Below are positions 21,501-44,039 of a stretch of DNA of 64,000 bases, piece after piece. Source of the stretch: Atriophallophorus winterbourni (taxonomy: Eukaryota > Platyhelminthes > Trematoda > Plagiorchiida > Microphallidae); contig JACCGJ010001452.1 in assembly GCA_013407085.1 (NCBI GenBank), positions 1 through 64,000 of the forward strand. Reading direction: 5' to 3'. Each line of letters opens with the position of its first letter. Within the stretch, counting starts at the first letter, position 1. Under the pieces are notes generated by a model. That model worked only from the letters and a program-made list of their open reading frames with translations. It was not told where the DNA came from and ran no database searches. Both the position numbers and the translations under genes were made by a program.

Positions 21501-23448
21501 TTTACAATTATTACTCAAACTAAATTCTTGTGGCTTTAAGGTCGTTGATGTTCGACGCATTCTGATTTTGCATTGTGACGGCGGACGGCATTCTGCCCAT
21601 CTTCTGTAAGCCCTTGATTAGCACTGTTCGCTAATGCACTTCATGCGCTCTCAGTTTTACGGAAAAGTGTTTCAAAACACTTTCTAGTAAATGTTAATTG
21701 GGTATAATATGCGCTCAAAATGACTGAAAGAAATGGTGGAAATATTGTTTCTATGCATTTTAAAAGGCAACTCGACCAATCGATTGGTCGTAATTTCAAA
21801 AGAACGAAAACGAAAACACGTAGGTAAACAGTGTGAGTGTCTTCATGTGCAAAACCTTAAGATAATAAGTTTACGCTAAATTATCGGAAATGTTAAATTC
21901 TAGCAGCTCGATAAGCTCTGCGAACCCAAGTTTGAGTCGCGGAAGTTTGGCGCAGAAAGCTTCTCCTCTTTCGCTTCGAAAACTACTGAAGATGAGCTCC
22001 AGAAATGTTAACGGGTTAAAAATTTCAGAAGATTTCATTTGGTCGTCGCAAACGCTGTTTTCCCGTGGCCTTCTTTCTATATGAACAGCTTAAACCAAAA
22101 GCGTGAATCCAGGCTAAGTGCGTACGTAATAGTGGTTGCTCGGATGTGCAATCGCGCAGTACTTTTGTGATGTGCAGCTAACACCGTGCGAAGTTGAGTT
22201 GCCACCGGTAGTGAGCACATTGGAGTCTCACTGCCATTTTCTCTTATATCTGTCTATGCCTAGAAAATCTAGCACCATGTTAGCCTACGTGCAGTCCATG
22301 CCTGTATTAGGCTTGTGGTTTCATTGATACATACAAATTGTCAATAGCCTCTTCCTTGCAAATAAGAGAAAATAGTCGTACTTTTGCTTGTTATGCCTTA
22401 CCGCTCGGAATCAATCTGGAACGGCGTTCATTGCGCAACATACAACTGTTTCACAATTTCCTCTCAACGCCGTGCTGGCGTTTTCCGCTTGGTTTGGCTT
22501 AACTTTTATTATTTCAATCATCACGGTTGGCTAGTCATGACTGCAAAGTTTCGATCTAATTCTAAACATGTCGATTCATTGATTTCGTGCTTAGACCCGT
22601 TAACCCCTTCTATCTTAAGGATTTGTCATCCATGGAAACTGAGCATTGATACCTGCAATAGAGATTTAATGCTGTGCCTGAGCGTAATAATTATTGTTAT
22701 TTTTCTTACTTTTTTTCTCATCAAGGTCACCAAATTGATGCATGCTAATCACCTGGAATCTTCACTCAAATCACAAAACGGATCCTCGTCAGATGGGCCA
22801 TCTCATTCATCAACCTCCGCAACGCAACTGCTTGCTACTTCTTCCACACATCCGAGGGGTTTGGATGGTGGTGTAAATAAAGCGACAATCAAATCTGCCA
22901 TTCTTTCTCAACAAGTTTCTTCCCTTGCTGCCATGGCCAAAGAAGTCTGCGATCGCGGGGATGCTTACGCCGTGGAACTCGAGACGGAACTACATCGTCT
23001 GTACGCCGAGAACGCCGGGCTTCGGGAAATGCTGATGATTTCTGAAGATTACTCAACAGAGCCGGCAGAAAATTTAGCTAATTTGGACCCCATTCCAGGT
23101 GCTTCGTTTGGTGGTTATAACGTCCGTCCGTTCCATTACGCTTCCCAAAATCGCTCCACCTTCAGTTCGGATCTCGGTCCGCATATGTCTGACCGATTTG
23201 AGCAGGATTCCTATATTCGCCCTTTTGACGCCTTTACCTCGTCCTATGAGCAGCATCGGTTCCGAGAAGACATCTCCATCAATCGAAGTAATGTGTTAGA
23301 TGAAAAAATTGACGTGAATTCCATCTTGAACAACAGTGTTGATGCTGATGAGGAAGAAGAAGATGATGACAAGACTTACGGGGACTCCTCACCGCACTCC
23401 ACTATCATCGCTGAATTAGATCGGGATAGTGATTCTCAACATGAATGA
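18590..23448 (+). CDS. FGFR1OP2/SIKE-family coiled-coil protein, 3 exons
   Basis: Homologue of FGFR1OP2 and SIKE1, coiled-coil subunits of the STRIPAK phosphatase-kinase complex. Exons 18590-18724, 19860-20054 and 22726-23448 join in phase 0 and encode 350 residues. Exon 1 (MKCTLEKITDDVRLLVSRI) matches the family N-terminus. Exon 2 carries the hallmark YQEEVLSF, ENKQMEQLQIENRALCTSL, DEHQNALDLIMKKYRTQ. Exon 3 carries VSSLAAMAKEVCDRGDAYAV and LYAENAGLREMLMIS, the second conserved coiled coil. The protein is about 100 residues longer than the vertebrate forms. The extra part is a divergent, serine-rich linker in early exon 3 and an acidic tail (EEEEDDDKTYG). A pyrimidine-rich acceptor at 18545, 44 nt upstream of the ATG, suggests a leader exon or trans-splicing. 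SINE copies sit in both introns. Which of the two vertebrate paralogues it matches cannot be told here. Confidence 0.9.
19422..19650 (+). mobile_element. SINE R1
   Basis: Near full-length copy from ACGGATGTGCAATCG to TGCTTTCATATCAT; in intron 1 of the FGFR1OP2-like gene, about 210 bp before its exon 2. Confidence 0.88.
20165..20340 (-). mobile_element. SINE R1, diverged
   Basis: Minus-strand copy (CAAGTGCACATGGGCTAAG, TGTCAGGTTGCTCAGCC, AGCACGGTGTTGCACAC) just downstream of exon 2 of the FGFR1OP2-like gene. Confidence 0.75.
20495..20590 (-). repeat. Dispersed repeat R2, core mutated
   Basis: Minus strand reads CAGATGA in place of CTGATGA; GAAA and ACCGGT are kept. In intron 2 of the FGFR1OP2-like gene. 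Confidence 0.65.
21111..21300 (+). mobile_element. SINE R1
   Basis: Copy from ACCGTGCTAAATTCATTGG to GTGCTTTCATACTAT in intron 2 of the FGFR1OP2-like gene. Confidence 0.82.
21258..21560 (-). CDS. Candidate antisense exon in intron 2 of the FGFR1OP2-like gene
   Basis: A 101-codon minus-strand frame starts MRRTSTTLKPQEFSLSNN, continues with TLATIEQYAIQKSRSNEP and FSRWGSVMLRPETLSSELGP, then meets a GTATGG donor beside a SINE. The composition looks coding, but no family is recognised and no partner exon was found. A shorter + strand frame also exists here. Confidence 0.22.
22139..22332 (+). mobile_element. SINE R1, internally shortened
   Basis: Copy beginning CGGATGTGCAATCGCGCAG with a deletion across the middle and a diverged 3' half. 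Confidence 0.72.
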
Positions 23449-24039
23449 TCGCTTGGCTTTACATCCCACGGTACTACAAACTCCACCAAGGTATAATAGT
23501 TGCTGTTTTCGACCGAATCCGAAGTGCTTTCTGCTAGCCGTCAACTAGAAACTTCCATGCGCGGCGCCGTGTCACATTAGTTGTGCCTTTCGACATTCAC
23601 GTTCTACATGTAAACATACTTAGACTGTCCAGTTTGATCTGCGTTTTTCTACATCATTCCCAACGTGAACAATGGAAATGTGTCTTCGCTCCAACCAAAT
23701 ATTGTGCTATGTTTATGTCGCTATGTTCTGTTCTCCTCCAGTATAATTGTTCCAATCCCGTTCCTTATGCTCGCTGTGTGTGTAAACTACATTTCTTCAT
23801 TTCAGCTCGCTGTAGTCTACGCATTATCGAATCGCATTCTGTTTTATCTATCTGAGTTTCAAAAACACGAGAGACGCCATTTTCACCATTCATATCAATT
23901 TTCAGGTTGGGTTTTCCTAATGTCGTCCGATTATGATAGAACTCTGCTAATATTTAAGGCCCCTTGATGTCAAATTATGGCTGTATTGTATTCTCGGTCC
24001 TAGTGCTTGTTTTATCTGTGTAGCCATTTCATTGTTCCT

Positions 24040-24200
24040 TCGTCATCATCATCACAGACAACATTACACCGGTAACACGTACCGAATGCTTAACTGCCAT
24101 ACAACCATGAAAAAGTAAAATATTAAAAGATGGGGTAGGGTAGGACTTAAATAGCTACTTATTTGATAGAAGAGTAAGCACAAACAAACTGGGATGAGGT
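24040..24200. repeat. Dispersed repeat R4, copy 2
   Basis: Second copy of the repeat at 5575-5737, in the same orientation and downstream of the FGFR1OP2-like gene. Confidence 0.65.
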
Positions 24201-24223
24201 GCCTACACCTCATTGTTCCTTAG

Positions 24224-24290
24224 TAGTCTCTGACTGCGCGGCACTTTGCCTGGATCAGGCTTGTGCTTTCATACCATACCATAGCATTCG
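24224..24290 (+). mobile_element. SINE R1, 3' fragment
   Basis: Only the 3' end remains (TCTCTGACTGCGCGGCAC, TGGATCAGGCTTGTGC). Confidence 0.75.
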
Positions 24291-24639
24291 AAATTGTATT
24301 CCATATCCAGGAATTCACTTTCGAATATTCATTGTATCGACTATCCAACCGAGTAGCTTTGATGGATTCTGAGCATGTGATGATGAAGATTAACAAAGGG
24401 GGTTGACCGCTAAACGATGAAAAGTATGTAGAAAAATAATATTCAATAAGCCTTATTCGAATTTCAAGTGGCTAAGTAGTGGAGAAACATTTTCTCACGC
24501 CCGGCTCACGGCGCTAGATAGTACTCGATGTTCACCAGCCGAGAGCACTATCGGATCTTCCGCAGATTGAAGATGCCGCTTTATAAAGCGCATCCGAAGT
24601 GAGCGATTGTGAGCAATTTTTATCAACTTCTAAGGTCAA

Positions 24640-25400
24640 TCATACGATCTTTCTTTTTTAAACGTCATTTTACCGCAAGTTCGACCTGCCAAAAAGTTGA
24701 CATTAATTATTTCAACGTTCCATAGGGGTAATCTTTCCGAATACGACCATTTTCCATTCGGTGCACATGACCCAACCAGCTTGTTCGGCATTGTCGTTGT
24801 AGGATTAACATGCTCTGTAGATTTAAAAGGTACTTCTGCATTCTTCACTCTGTCCATCCACGATACGTTCAATAATCCATGCGAAGCATTCCGCTTTTAT
24901 TCACGTCCTATGTGGGTGATCCAAGTTTCGCTTCCACGCATTGTAGAATACCCTTTTCGTCATCATGATCAACTTGCCGTTGCCCAGCAACCAGAAAGTT
25001 CAAATGAGATAAAATGGCAGTTGCTTTACCAATCTGCTTATAAATCTCGGTGGGTAACGAGAGATTATCCGCGATAGTTGAACGAAGATGTGTGGAAATG
25101 TTTACGGATTCAAGCTGAGGGTTTTCTACAGAGATGATGGGAGACGAAAAATTCGATTAGCCAACGATTGTTCTTGTTAATGTTAATTGCCAACCCAAAT
25201 TGTTTGTATGCCAACAAAAGTTGACCCTTAGCAACCGAAACTATTCTTGAATATGAGCAATGATGGCTGCATCGTCGATAAACAGCATGCCACAGATTAG
25301 CACATTTCGTACAGCGTTGTGCTCGCAAATAGTTTACATTGAAAAGGTTGCCATTACACCACGTGCGTAGCTGAATAACTTCTGTTAACATCCTGTTTCA
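24640..25400 (-). mobile_element. RTE-like LINE reverse transcriptase and C-terminal fragment
   Basis: The minus strand encodes NGNLFNVNYLRAQ, then QFGLAININK (about 25390-25170), followed by a C-terminal block WMDRVKNAEV and PNKLVGSCAPNGKWSYSERL (about 24870-24660). Frameshifted. A further minus-strand LINE scrap with YFGSRIEDNLSLDINID-like residues lies at about 25560-25860. Confidence 0.65.
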
Positions 25401-25869
25401 GCAGACGATGGATGAAAATACGAACAGTGTGGAAGCAAGATCACATTTTTGTTTCACGCTTCGGTGAATTTCAAAAGCCTAACTGCAACTGTTTAAGTGG
25501 ACTGTAGCTGCATCTATAAAACCTTAGACACAATCAATTTCTTCGTATAATTCTTTAGTTCGTTTATGTTTTCCGCGGAGTGCCGGTTGCTGCATTACCG
25601 GAACACCTTGTGTTCATGCCTGGCCTGATCCACGTTTCGCTGGAGTGCATACGATAGATTGTCTGACAATCAATATTAATGTCTAGTGAGAGGTTATCTT
25701 CGATGCGTGAACCGAAATAGACGATACACTGATTCAACAGCGCTCAGCGTCTATGGCGAGTGTTGATTCACTTTTTGGACTAATTATCTTAGTCTTGTTC
25801 TTGATGGTCATACCAAATACGTCTTCCCACGTAAGAGGGATTTTATAAATTCTGTAAAAAAACGAGGTT

Positions 25870-26955
25870 CTTCCATCGTTGGCTTCGTAGCTCAATTTAA
25901 TCAGATGGCATTCTGCTCATTTATCCGCTGGCAAGTGTGCGGCTCGGTTATGTTAACATCAGTCTTGTGCATTTACCGCACCAGTATCACTACCGTTTTA
26001 AACGAATCTGGTGATTTTGATTTTTTTATGTATTACTGTGGATAATTTCTTCAATCGAAACTAGTTCGATTGCAATCTAAGGATTGGTAAATATGTCAGT
26101 ATTAGTAAGGGATGGGGATGTGAGCAACACATTACTTATGTCAGTATCTTCTTTAAACCTCATGGGTCTGATAAAATCTAACGTATGAAATCGCTAAGTT
26201 TGACAAAACCGGTTTCGAATTAGCGACCTTAATTGGTGATTTATCGAACTGATCGATGGATATGTTAAGACTACGATTGAGAATAAAGTTACTGCGCAAG
26301 GAATTTGGTGCGCACGACGTTGCAATAAAATGAGTGCGAAGTTTAAATCCGAGCACACTCGTAAAAGTATTTAAAAAAATCCTCCCAGTGGATAAATAAG
26401 AATCAGAGAAAGAATGTGCCATTCGCTGTTGGCATTGTCTACAAATCATATAATTTTGAGGTATCTTGCAAACTGGTGATAGAGATTGTTTATTAATTCG
26501 GTTTTTTCATGGACACCACACTTAATCTTCCTATCCACTGCTTCAAGACTCACTGCATTCATGTGAAACTCACCAGTGATATGATCCAGTAGTTCAGTGT
26601 AAGTCAACCGCTGGTGAACATCCTTGGAGTTTACCTACATTTCGCTGTAGGTAAAGTGTGATTCGTACAAACAATAGGAAACTGGTAGCGAAGTGCAGCT
26701 GTAGGGTGATGTGATCATTTGGAAAGCTGATCATTTTCACGGAATTAATAGGTCGTCTTAGATGCACAGTGCTAATCTATTTTCATTTGTTATTATGTTA
26801 TAGTGGATTTATTGCGCTCATTTACGTGGTTTGAAATGTCACTGAACCATGGTCTTCTCTAACTTAAGATTAAGCACCTAAGATTATGCATTATTTTCGT
26901 CCGTGTATGCTAAGTTCTCGTGAATTCAATCTCGCGTAAATAGTAAGTGAGCGCA
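25870..26955. other. Gene-free stretch
   Basis: Nothing recognised; short frames on the minus strand only (26153-26449) without a family match. Confidence 0.5.
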
Positions 26956-26959
26956 CGCA

Positions 26960-27065
26960 GATCCTGATTATACTGAAGAAGAAGAAGAGAATGACTTTAT
27001 TCGTGTACAACAGCAAACAGCACAAAACCGGTCGTGGGTTGTGTACGCGTGATGGAAATGCATGC
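26960..27065 (+). repeat. Dispersed repeat R2, core lost
   Basis: Keeps GCAAACAGCAC, AAAACCGGTCGTGG and the GGAAATGCATGCAAAT end; the CTGATGA box is gone. Lies about 260 bp before the Shisa-like start codon. Confidence 0.6.
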
Positions 27066-27327
27066 AAATTTGGTTTTTATTAAGTGATTTGTTTTGTGGG
27101 CAAAAACTGGTCATAAGCGTTAAATTCCTATAGTTTCTGACCCGTGTTAACCACCAGATTTGACCTCGTAGCCATGACTACCGTGTGATCCAATCAGCTG
27201 ATGCGATTTCGCGCGTTGACCTGAAAAGTTTATCACGTCTTTGTCATAGGGGCAGACGATTGACAGCAGACTTACACCCAACTGGTGGTGTGCACAGATT
27301 TAGTAACTAAATCATTCGAACTTCGAT

Positions 27328-38136
<10,809 letters not shown>

Positions 38137-38639
38137 AACACCAATTCGATGAGAGTTATCGGTCAATCAAATTCCGTGTGCAGAGCACTCACTATTCCGA
38201 CTTTATTGTGACATTATTTTTTATCGATCTTTTCTTTTTCAATAATAATGTGGTATATTTGGGATGAATATGAAGTACAAACCTAGATCGACTTTCGGCA
38301 TTTGTTTTTCGCAACTGACTTATATAATTCTCTTTTTTCCAGAGGTGGATTGGGTTTTAATGCTCATAGTATGTGAAAGTGAATGCATGAATTAAACAGT
38401 GCCTAATTGATATTCTTCAGTGTGTATTCACAAAATCAATCGTTGCCATCTTTGGCTAATAATTAGACGTCAAACTTACTTGTCAGATTGAATTTCCAAC
38501 AAATAATAAGAAAAGAATTCTCAGCAAACTAACATTATAGGGCTGATATAGTGTAAATACTCTCACAATATATGTTGTTTGAGGACCCTATCGCTTTCGT
38601 GAATTTATTCTTGCTTGTAGAGTTAATTTCATAAGAGTT

Positions 38640-40925
38640 TGGGGATTGTGACATATTTAACCACCTGAATTATACAACGTTCAGCAATAGAGGAGAATAT
38701 ACGTAGCTCAGGATGGGGATGTTGTTCAGATGGTGTTCGCCGAGCTTGTGTAGTTGTTGGTGGAGGTTTCGTCATCAAGCTAGATGACATCATCAGCAGA
38801 ACTTCTTTCGAAGTGACTTGAAATTGGTATTCATTGGTTTTTATAAGGTCCGTCTGTCCGTTCGTCATCAGGCCCGTTGGTTGGTGGAATTCATGTGTTG
38901 CATTCTTGTCCATCGAGTTTTCATTGGTCCATAGGTTGTAGCCAATTAGAAGTGCTGGTTAATAGATGTCGTTGTTGAGTGCCACACTTCGATTAATTCT
39001 CGCGCTCGTCGGTTGTTTTCTTTGGCCAAAATCCTCGCGTTGTCCCAATCGAATTGGTGTCCGAATTGATCAACATGTATTGAAATCAGTGACCTTGGGT
39101 CGTGCCTTCGTACAGCTAACCGGTGTTCGTGTATTCTTGTGCTTAGCTTGCGGCCGGTTTGTCCGATTTAGTTTTTCTCGCAATCTCTGCACGTAATCTT
39201 GTAGACAATATTCGATTGTTCTTCTTTCGCAACTTTGTCTTTCATATTGTTGAAGTGGTTGCGTGATGTTGACACGGGTTTGTGCGCGACCTCTATTCCA
39301 AATGGCCGAAGGATCCGAGCTGCGATTTCTGATATATTCTGCACATACGGAAGAGCGCGTCTGACTCTGTTTTCATCATCTTTTCTTTGCTAAGTACGGT
39401 TGAACTTGTTGCGTAGTACGAAGCTTCTTGGGTATCCATTCTTCTGGAACACTTTTAAAGGTATTCTTCTTCTTGTCTTCTCAGTTCCGGCGTGATGCAA
39501 TCTGTTGCGGCTCTTTTGAATTGGGTTCTAACGCAGCTGCGTCTATGGCTAGTTGTATGCTTGTTGTGATAGTTCAAGATTTTATCTGTGTATTCTTCCT
39601 GTAGACACTGGTTTCCAAGTTTCCTTCGCTTATTCGTCTCACTTGAACGTCCAGGAATGCCAGGCAGTCGTCAGCTTCAGTTTCTCTGGTAAATTGGATT
39701 CTTCTGAATACACAGTTCAGTAGTCGATGTGATTCATCCAGTTCGGTTCTTTTTATGATCACAAATGTGTCGTCCACATAGCGGATCCATAACTTTGGCC
39801 GTATTATTGGTAGCGCGATTCGTTCCAAACGTTGCATGACTGCTTCGGCAATTAGGCTGGAAATCGGTGATCCCATTGGTGTTCCTCGAATCTGCTCGTA
39901 GATTTTACCATTGAACTTGAAGTGTGTTTCAAGGCACAGCTCGATCAATTCCATCAAACTTTCTCGTGTTAATCGAGTTCCGTTGTGGTCAGTTCCTTTT
40001 TCGTCGAGCAACTCTGATACGATTTGCTTTGCGAGTGTTTGATCGATTGATGTGAATAACGCCGTTACGTCGAAAGAAACCATTATTTCATCTTCATCGA
40101 TCCTCACATTCTTCAATTTCTGGAGAAATTGTTCTGCAGAATTGACGGCGTGTTCCGAGTCTGTCACCAGATATAACAGTCTTCTTCGCAATTCTTTCGA
40201 TAACTTGTAATTCGGTCCTCCGGGTAAGGAAACAATCGGGCGTAATGGAATATTCTCTTTGTGTATTTTGGGTAATCCGTAGAATCTCGGTATAGTTGAG
40301 TCTTCTGGTTTCATTCTTCTTTGTTCCATTCTCGATATAATCTGCCTTGTTCATTACCACAGTCATTCTTCCTTTGTCGGCAGGGAGGATGTCCATGTTT
40401 CGGTCCTGTTTCAATCAGTTCAAAGCGTTGGTTTCCTGTTTCTTGAGTGTGTTATGTTCCAAGTTCCTGGTGTGCGCAGGTACAATTCGTTGGCGGACTT
40501 CTTCTTGTGCGTCTTCTATCAAAGTGTGAGATTTCAGTATTGACTCCAAATTAGCCACGAATTCAGTATGATCGACGTCTTTCAAATTAAAGTTAAGTCC
40601 ACGTGCGAGAATTCGTTGTTCGTTCACTGTCATGGGTCTGTCGGACAGGTTCTTGACCCAAGGTTCGCCGCTGGTGATATCTTGGTGGGGGGTAATCATT
40701 CGGAGTTTGTTTTTCAGGTCACGCCGTTTGGTTTTTCGGGTCGTTATCGCGATGGCGTCGGCTATCTGCTGTGTTAGTTCAGGTCCAAATCGGTTTTCAC
40801 ATATTCGCTTTTCGTCCCGGATAACGTTGGAATATTTCTTAAGTCGTTTGTGTGCATCATCAATCATAAATTGCAACCCCTGCCGATTTTGTCGTTCCAT
40901 TAGTTGCCGCGCATGGGAATTGTTG
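38640..40925 (-). mobile_element. Penelope-like element, second copy, 5'-truncated
   Basis: Minus-strand. N-terminal region (RQGLQFMIDDAHKRLKKYSN, from about 40900), reverse transcriptase (STIPRFYGLPKIHKENIPLR, MVSFDVTALFTSIDQTLAKQ, GTPMGSPISSLIAEA, LWIRYVDDTFVIIKR; about 40330-39575) and GIY-YIG region (NIVYKITCRDCEKN, IGQTGRKLSTRIHEH, FDWDNARILAKENN; about 39260-38950). Best preserved of the three copies but split by frameshifts and stops. It ends at 40922 where copy 1 continues, so it is 5'-truncated and abuts a LINE ORF1. Confidence 0.92.
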
Positions 40926-41905
40926 ATATATATATAGTATCATCCAGAAAACTCCATTGTCTGTAGTCATGCTCAGCTCGCTCGTTAGTCTGAGGATTGT
41001 AGGCCAGCTCTGGAACTCCGATGATGATGAGATTGCGATTTGATGTCTTTCTTGTGTCGCTTTTATTATTTCTTCGTTCGCACCATGGAATATCAGCAAT
41101 AATATGAATATTCAGTGAATTGTTAGACCCAAGTAGATAAGCATTTAGTAGTACGTTTTCCATGTCGCGCTCATTTACAGTCTGGGGTTATCCTGATGAG
41201 CTGAATCACGCCGTCTAGTTAAACGAGTCAATGCTAACGGCACTACAGTTCCAAGTTACACAATTCCACACAGTTCCTTCCATTTTTCTTCATCGTACTG
41301 TTGACGGTCTTTGAAGAGAGTGCATTCAGGCTTAGGAACCTCAGTACAAATGACACTCAAAGTGTGTGCCTTACGCTTGGTGGAAATGCTATTTCGTTTC
41401 TCTAAAGCATTATCTGTTTTGGGATAAGTTGGTTGTTTAACGGCTTGCTTTTTATTCGCGGATTGCGTTGAATTTGTTTCAGACCTTTACAAAGCATGCG
41501 GATTTCGGAAACAGCTCAGTTGCTCTGAATTTATAAGTCGAATGTCTCTATGCTGATCAACGCATTTTTTGCCCTTCTGTCTCCCTAGAACCGGAGATGA
41601 AACACGCTCAAGTCTAGACTTCAGTTTGCTAAATAATAAGTCATTCAAGAAACCTTTGATTCTCTGTATGCGGTCCTCTAAATTCAACCTTCTACGTTCA
41701 ATTCTGCATAAATGACAGATATAGCATACTCCTGGCATTTCGTCTTTGTTGATAATTGCAATATCACCAGCAGTCAGGGTAACGTCACTTTTCATATGAA
41801 ATTGATCGAGACAAATAAAACAACTAGCGTGTCGGGCTTTGTTACTTACCGCCTTTCGACAAATTTGGCACACCTCATCGCCATCACTGGGCTTCGCTCG
41901 TTAAG
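40926..41905 (-). mobile_element. CR1-like LINE ORF1 with PHD-type zinc finger
   Basis: The minus strand encodes MCQICRKAVSNKARHASCFI then CLDQFHMKS and MPGVCYICHLCRIERRR, a C-x2-C, C-x2-C, H, C-x2-C finger typical of CR1 ORF1 proteins. About 500 bp further on is RNLIIIGVPELAYNPQT, the second ORF1 block. The open frame breaks at 40925, where the Penelope copy begins. Confidence 0.75.
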
Positions 41906-42040
41906 GTCATGATGCAGGGGTGAAAAGATTTATCGATCGATCTGTGTGTTAAATGGGGTGGTTCAACGGTCTGGCTTTATATTCCGCTGTTCTCACCAAC
42001 TCACTGGCCAATTTTCGAACACGGGGCTGGTGGGAGTCAG

Positions 42041-42200
42041 CAATCGATTGGAATATGTTTGGGACCGATCGTGTATTCATAATGCAAAGAAATTTGAGTG
42101 CAATCAGTTAGAGCAGTTTTGGGTAACGTTTCACTTCTGACATAGAAGCTTCGTCAGACCAAGAATACACGATCGGTCCCAAACATATTCCAATCGATTG
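42041..42200. repeat. Perfect 38-bp inverted repeat around a hammerhead core
   Basis: Arms 42041-42078 and 42163-42200 are exact reverse complements (starting CAATCGATTGGAATATG). The 84-bp interval contains the R3 ribozyme-like repeat. Confidence 0.95.
42118..42163 (-). ncRNA. Hammerhead ribozyme-like sequence (R3), diverged
   Basis: Minus strand: CUGACGA (42157-42151), a stem II of GCUUCU with AGAAGU, GAAA (42132-42129), palindromic ACGU and a U at the cleavage position. Stem I has only about three pairs, so activity is doubtful. Confidence 0.55.
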
Positions 42201-43184
42201 TTGTTGATTAAAGTTTTTGCGTGGATACAACAACCTCGGTGCGTTTGTGAGAAGTTGGGAACATTTCAGTTTGTTATATTTAACATTTCAATTCAATTAC
42301 TTGATAACTATCTTGTGCGGTTTAAAGATTAAAGTAGACGACTGAATTACTATAAACAATTGCTAAATACATTTACCATAATTTTTGTCTGGGATTCATG
42401 ATTCCTAGAACATAATTAACTTAGTCGCAAGAATGCAGCTTAATTTTATTCCAATCTCACTTCACACGTGTAGTTGATATTGGGTCCATTAGCTTTTCCT
42501 GAAGCAACTAAATTACCTGTGATAAAGTAAGAAAGGAGATTCAAGTTTGCATCTAATTAGTACTAAAATATGAATGGATTATTTTGTAATCACCAAAATA
42601 CATCTAGTCGGAAAAAATACATGAAGATTCAAGATTCAGCTTTGACTTGCGCACTACATATTCCAATTTTAAAATAATGTTTGGCTGCATATTGTGTCTC
42701 TTTTTTATAACAAATAGACCTTTTTCTAAGAAACATTTATTCAAAAGGCATCATTGGATGATTATCTTTTAGTGTTTGTTGCAACACATCCTCAAACATT
42801 TTTGTCATCTTCATGTTGCCATTTTTAAGAGTTTCAATATTAATTCAAAATTTTTCAGCGGCATTGTGCAGTAATTTGTGACAGGGTATTGGAAGCGAAG
42901 GCGCCTATAGAAAAGCCGGATTTCCAAATAGTGACCTTTTGATAAATTTTTGAAAGCGCGCTATTCGCGTTAAAACTCGTATACGTTTATAGCTCACACA
43001 CTATCAAGGTTCACTAAACACGACCCCAAGTCCGCAGGTTTACGAGTGCAACCAACACAAAAAACGAATACCGATTCGAACGGAGCGATCCTAATAACTA
43101 TTTATATTAAGCTTAATATGCGTATTTAGCGTTGTGTCTGATTGAGCTTTTCAACAGGGTCTTCATTCCGATACGGATGTGATT

Positions 43185-43345
43185 GCATATTTCGTGGAAC
43201 GTGCTTAACACACAAAAAAACATGCACCTCCTTCACACACACACACCCCACGACCGGTTTCGTGCTGTTTGCACACACCAGTTAGGGACAGTAGGATCCG
43301 GATCCGCATGTGCTTGAAACAGTGGAAGAATGATAAACAAGTTGC
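43185..43345 (-). repeat. Dispersed repeat R2, core mutated
   Basis: Same repeat, but the first core box reads CTGGTGT, so the ribozyme is inactive. Stem II, GAAA and ACCGGT are kept. Confidence 0.75.
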
Positions 43346-43355
43346 GCTTGTATGC

Positions 43356-43599
43356 CACTGTTGGGTAAGTTTGGTACGACCAACCTGTTCAATCGCATGA
43401 GCCCCTACTCATGTAGACTGGGTTTGAACCCATGATACTACTGTCGCTACCTGATGAGTGAAAACTGCAGGCGTGTATGTGTGATGGAGATGCATGTAAA
43501 TGAGCTTTTTTATTCATGGTCACGGGTTCAAATCCAGTCTACATGAGTGGGGGCTCATGTGATTGAACAGGTTGGTCGTACCAACCTTACCCAACAGTG
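43356..43599. repeat. Large imperfect inverted repeat, 80-bp arms
   Basis: Arms 43356-43435 and 43520-43599 are reverse complements with about five mismatches. The arms contain GGGTTCAAATCC/GGGTTTGAACCC, resembling a tRNA B box. The 84-bp spacer is an R2 fragment in the opposite orientation to the R2 copy on the left, so two R2 elements sit head to head. Confidence 0.9.
43436..43515 (+). repeat. Dispersed repeat R2, partial
   Basis: Contains CTACCTGATGAGTG, but the GAAA and stem III parts are deleted or changed. Confidence 0.65.
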
Positions 43600-44039
43600 C
43601 TTAACACAAAGTCACAACCTATATCTAGGTGTAAGATTAATGCGATACTGTATCACATTCCCAAGTCAAAGAAGCTTCACTTTTGTTTTGTGCTACTACA
43701 CTCAGAATTGAATACCGGTTATTTGAGCCTTGACAGCAAGATGCATGTACTAGCATGATATGTTATCTATTCTTCGGCCCGTAATATGTAGCAGATGCAT
43801 GATTATATAGCTAAATATTTATTGTATCTTAACTAGAGCCAGAATCTCAAGTACACAATTCTGTCGGCGATATTTATGCCAAAGATAAACGAATAATATT
43901 TTCTCTTGTCATTGATATCATTTTCCCGACCGATCGCCCGTTAAAAAGTGATCTAAACACAATACCATTCATGTAATTAAAGACCTCATTTGCTAGCGTG
44001 ACCTTCAGTTTGTCACAAACTTTTGTTGATACAAAATCG

